Origin: Afipia sp. 1NLS2
Lineage (GTDB): Bacteria > Pseudomonadota > Alphaproteobacteria > Rhizobiales > Xanthobacteraceae
Reading direction: 5' to 3'
Assembly: GCF_000178995.1 (NCBI RefSeq)
Contig: NZ_ADVZ01000001.1
Location: 964,001-1,028,000 of the forward strand
Length of the DNA: 64,000 nt
The notes beneath the pieces are model-generated. The model ran no database searches. It worked only from the letters and a program-made list of their open reading frames with translations, and was not told where the DNA came from. Below, piece by piece: positions 62,929 through 64,000 of the stretch. Both the position numbers and the translations under genes were made by a program. Numbering within the stretch: position 1 is the stretch's first letter; each line of letters begins with the position of its first letter.

Positions 62929-63252
62929 ATGGCTAACATCGGTTCTTTCAAGAAGGTCGGCAGCGACTTCCAGGGCGAGATCGTCACCCTGAGCCTCCAG
63001 ACCAAGGGCGTCCGCATCGTGCCCGAGACCAACCGCTCCAACGACAACGCCCCCAGCCACCGGGTTTACGTGGGCCGGGCCGAGATCGGGGCCGCCTGGT
63101 CGAAGCGCTCCAACGAGGGCCGCGACTACCTCTCGCTCAAGCTCGACGATCCGTCCTTCAACGCGCCGATCTTCGCCAACCTCTTCGACGACGAGGACAG
63201 CGAGGGCTACACCCTCATCTGGTCGCGCCCCAGCAAGCGCAACGGCGACTAA
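62929..63252 (+). CDS. DUF736 family protein
   Basis: A 107-residue DUF736 protein (MANIGSFKKVGSDFQGEIVTLSLQTKGVRIVP, then RVYVGRAEIGAAWSKRS and YLSLKLDDPSFNAPIFANLF). It is one of the commonest small genes on alphaproteobacterial plasmids and integrative elements, mostly near conjugation genes, and its role is unknown. AAGGAG lies 8 bases before the ATG at 62929. A strong terminator follows. Confidence 0.9.
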   Translation: MANIGSFKKVGSDFQGEIVTLSLQTKGVRIVPETNRSNDNAPSHRVYVGRAEIGAAWSKRSNEGRDYLSLKLDDPSFNAPIFANLFDDEDSEGYTLIWSRPSKRNGD

Positions 63253-63268
63253 GCCGAGCATCTCCGAC

Positions 63269-63295
63269 GCCCCGCCCGGTCCCCCCGGGCGGGGC
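63269..63295 (+). terminator. Terminator after the DUF736 gene
   Basis: Eleven-base arms GCCCCGCCCGG (63269-63279) and CCGGGCGGGGC (63285-63295), loop TCCCC, followed by TTTCG. The next 220 bases (to 63518) show no gene. Confidence 0.88.
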
Positions 63296-63518
63296 TTTCG
63301 CACGACAATCAGCACACCCGAGCCGCGCCGCCAGCCGCCTATTCTCATCCAACTTTGCGTCCCGCAGAGCCAGCCGGGGAACGCCGCCGACCCTCGTCGA
63401 TGGCAAAACGCGGGTTCACAGAGACATTGCGGCACCAGAAAGCGACTATGCGGTATCGGGTCGCTTGCGTCCGCATCGTTCTTGCCGCGTGAGCGGCTAC
63501 GCGATCCATCAGCGCTCG

Positions 63519-64000
63519 TTAAAGAATCCCCGTAATCAATCGATCGACCCGCGTCCCTTCCCAGTATAAACCGCGCACGACTGCGACCGCCAAGATACCA
63601 GTCATGACTCCACCGAGCACGTCAGTGAAGTAGTGGGTCCCGACATAGATGCGCGATACGCAAACAAGAAAAGCGCCAATCAAAAACGCAAGCCCTCGCC
63701 ACTTAGGCCCACGGAGCAGGAACGCTCCGGCGATCGCAAAAGTCGCGGTGGCGTGATCGGAGGGAAACGACCAGTCGCTGCTACGGCTGATTATCAAGTG
63801 GCTGACGCCGGCGTCGTAGGGCCGGACCCGATGTACGAACAGGAGAATGACCTGATTCAGGCCGAGGCCGACAATGAACGACAAGCCAGCGGCGATACAC
63901 GTGTGCCTCACATACAGCCTGTCATGCTTACTCCACCATTGCAGCACCACGAGCAAAACCAGCAGAGGTACGCCGTATTGCGTGAGCGAAATCATGATCG
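63519..64000 (-). CDS. PAP2 family phosphatase, probably 5'-partial
   Basis: At least 158 residues of a membrane PAP2 phosphatase (undecaprenyl-pyrophosphate or lipid phosphatase type). Motif 1 is seen as HRVRPYDAG, motif 2 as FPSDHATATF and motif 3 as SRIYVGTHYFTDVLGG, with four hydrophobic segments. The reading frame stays open to the window edge, and family members usually have another N-terminal segment, so the ATG at 63995 may be internal. Base composition is less GC-rich than its neighbours, hinting at separate acquisition. Confidence 0.82.
   Translation of the reverse strand, partial: IMISLTQYGVPLLVLLVVLQWWSKHDRLYVRHTCIAAGLSFIVGLGLNQVILLFVHRVRPYDAGVSHLIISRSSDWSFPSDHATATFAIAGAFLLRGPKWRGLAFLIGAFLVCVSRIYVGTHYFTDVLGGVMTGILAVAVVRGLYWEGTRVDRLITGIL

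Larger units (their letters stand above)
39912..64000. mobile_element. Integrative element inserted in radC, right end outside window
   Basis: The element begins where radC loses homology (about 39,912), has a tyrosine integrase 190 bases inside, then cargo and a backbone of ArdC, ParB-like, strawberry-notch helicase, Toprim, DUF2493 and DUF736 genes, all typical of integrative and mobilisable elements or plasmids of alphaproteobacteria. Repeated non-coding leaders occur only inside it. No second att copy, relaxase or secretion gene was seen before 64,000, so length and transfer class remain open. Confidence 0.82.

Overview
The window reads as one contig of a high-GC alphaproteobacterium of the Bradyrhizobium / Rhodopseudomonas / Afipia group (Nitrobacteraceae). 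This is inferred from gene content and order: the chvI-chvG-hprK-EIIA-HPr cluster, pckA close to chvI, a Rhizobiales-style short HprK, DUF2865, HugZ-like and YegP genes, and frequent GTG/TTG starts. No rRNA, tRNA, CRISPR array or insertion sequence was seen.

Positions 1 to about 39,910 are ordinary chromosome. In order: the end of an Lrp/AsnC regulator; a YeiH-type exporter with its LysR regulator; phosphomannomutase/phosphoglucomutase; a DUF938 methyltransferase; a retropepsin-like protease; hrpB and UDP-glucose dehydrogenase; an acyltransferase; polA; pyrE; an ion antiporter; a DUF2865 protein; an HxlR regulator divergent from a tautomerase; pckA; a HugZ-like protein; the ChvG/ChvI two-component system joined to the regulatory PTS (HprK, EIIA, HPr); lepA; mepA; a molybdate block (free-standing Mop, modABC); a BtuFCD-like ABC transporter; a K+/H+ antiporter; an MscS channel; and methionine aminopeptidase.

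At about 39,912 radC is cut inside its JAMM motif. From there to the right edge lies an integrated mobile element whose other end is outside the window. It opens with a tyrosine integrase. Next comes a cargo block (41.4-47.0 kb): a YhcG/DUF1016 nuclease, two proteins with HEPN-like RxxxxH motifs, an abortive-infection-like protein, a frameshifted PD-(D/E)XK protein, a trypsin-like protease and a small partner. The backbone follows: ArdC antirestriction protein, a large ParB-like protein, a run of small uncharacterised proteins (50.7-54.4 kb), a 1445-residue methyltransferase/strawberry-notch helicase, a Toprim protein, and DUF2493 and DUF736 proteins. A flavin reductase, a small membrane protein and a PAP2 phosphatase lie at the right side. 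No relaxase or type IV secretion gene is in the window.

The most unusual content is a set of repeated, structured non-coding leaders on this element. Family A has four copies, in front of ardC, parB, a 90-aa gene and the helicase, with a conserved outer stem, purine-rich loop and covarying inner stems. Family B has two copies of a three-way-junction fold, in front of the DUF2493 and DUF736 genes. Family C has four copies of a hairpin with a CNTCGC loop placed just before a Shine-Dalgarno sequence. There is also a cluster of three strong hairpins before ardC. Together they suggest the element controls its genes largely through RNA (or single-stranded DNA) structure.
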